DNA from: Armatimonadota bacterium
Lineage (GTDB): Bacteria > Armatimonadota > UBA5829
Length of the DNA: 61,117 bases
Reading direction: 5' to 3'
NCBI GenBank assembly: GCA_012522575.1
Contig: JAAYKE010000025.1
Span: forward strand, 1-61,117
The translations under genes were made by a program, and so were the position numbers. Within the stretch, counting starts at the first letter, position 1; every line of letters begins with the position of its first letter. Positions 60,745-61,117 of this stretch are shown here, piece after piece. Under the pieces are notes generated by a model. The model saw nothing but the letters and a program-made list of their open reading frames with translations, made no database searches and had not been told where the DNA came from.

Positions 60745-61117
60745 TCAATGATCCGGGTTGCCGTCGTCGATTCCGGCGTTGATATCCGCCGGCAGGTATG
60801 AATACAACTCCGCGTTCTTTATGTAGAATTTGATCTTCTTATCCTTATCGATCAACTGCCGGGCAAACGCCTCCGTTTTCCATTTGAGGGTGGCGCGAAC
60901 GGAATCTCCCGTAAACGCTACGCAATCCGATCTTGTAAAACCGGGGATTGGGTTGTTGTTGCGGTCGACAATCTCGGCTGCGACGTATCCCCACTGGCGG
61001 CATCTGGCATTGATAGTAACCTGAGGCGTATTGAAAACCTCCCTGCGACTGATCAGCCAGCCCTCTTTTGGCCCGGCACACATAGAGCAAAACCCATCCA
61101 TGCGCAGGGTTGCAAGA
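60745..61117 (-). CDS. C-terminal end of a secreted sialidase/glycosidase-like protein (runs off right end)
   Basis: The minus-strand frame remains open to the window edge, so the ATG at 61101 is probably not the start. The pattern LATLRMDGFCSMCAG followed by VTINARC, GYVAAEIVDRNNNPIPGF, SDCVAFTGDSVRATLKW and IKFYIKNAELYSY matches the C-terminal beta-sandwich of secreted glycosidase-type proteins common in Planctomycetes-like genomes. It ends convergently 6 bases from the STAS-HATPase gene. Confidence 0.7.
   Translation of the reverse strand, partial: LATLRMDGFCSMCAGPKEGWLISRREVFNTPQVTINARCRQWGYVAAEIVDRNNNPIPGFTRSDCVAFTGDSVRATLKWKTEAFARQLIDKDKKIKFYIKNAELYSYLPADINAGIDDGNPDH

Overview
The window looks like one contiguous piece of a free-living, diderm (outer-membrane) bacterial chromosome of moderately high GC. 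Outer-membrane traits are an LptD/OstA-like protein and a large secretome. The mix of LptD-like protein, DUF187-type family-10 glycosyl hydrolases, heparinase-like lyase, GH4 enzyme, sugar isomerase/epimerase, URO-D-like protein, GlnRS and many SGNH/DUF4886-type secreted hydrolases resembles polysaccharide-degrading Armatimonadota or Planctomycetota-like metagenomic lineages. That assignment is an inference; no rRNA or marker phylogeny is available here. About 48 genes are supported, with partial genes at both ends. At least seven appear to start with TTG, several behind a perfect Shine-Dalgarno sequence. Layout: 0-7 kb holds a secreted lytic transglycosylase and a housekeeping block scpA-scpB-dac-rluB (chromosome segregation, peptidoglycan trimming, rRNA pseudouridylation) in the order known from Firmicutes, then a BtuF-like binding protein. 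7-14.5 kb: a fused E1 alpha-beta 2-oxoacid dehydrogenase, an Ig-like/LptD-like outer membrane protein, a uvrB gene broken by one in-frame TAA, and a URO-D family protein. 14.8-23 kb: SGNH/DUF4886 protein, glnS, an OFA-type MFS transporter, a GNAT, and an ndk-lemA-DUF2207 operon. 23-38.5 kb: a secreted carbohydrate-active block with two giant tandem paralogous multidomain glycosyl hydrolases (1549 and 1607 aa), a GH2-N-like protein, a heparinase-like lyase, bacterioferritin and another SGNH hydrolase. 38.7-42.5 kb: a small accessory island beside tRNA-Gln(CUG) with a HARE-HTH (HrgA-like) protein, a secreted NPYG-repeat protein and an XRE/ImmA-IrrE regulator with its PIN-domain partner behind an operator-like inverted repeat. 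42.6-49.5 kb: a GH-like/amidase fusion, a protease-fold/TPR protein with no visible catalytic triad, and an operon of an ATP-grasp-like protein, a KamA-type aminomutase and a glutaredoxin. 49.5-61 kb: a sugar block (isomerase/epimerase, GH4, beta-propeller glycosidase), a GlcD-type FAD oxidase, rhomboid-TPR, an esterase, ftsH, a STAS-HATPase fusion and a truncated secreted protein. Five intergenic gaps carry copies of one dispersed repeat family (heptamer tracts plus an ERSEKS/NEVRNL-coding core). The most unusual features are the XRE-ImmA-HTH/PIN module with its operator, the clean nonsense interruption of uvrB, the module-shuffled giant GH pair, and the ATP-grasp-like/aminomutase pair.
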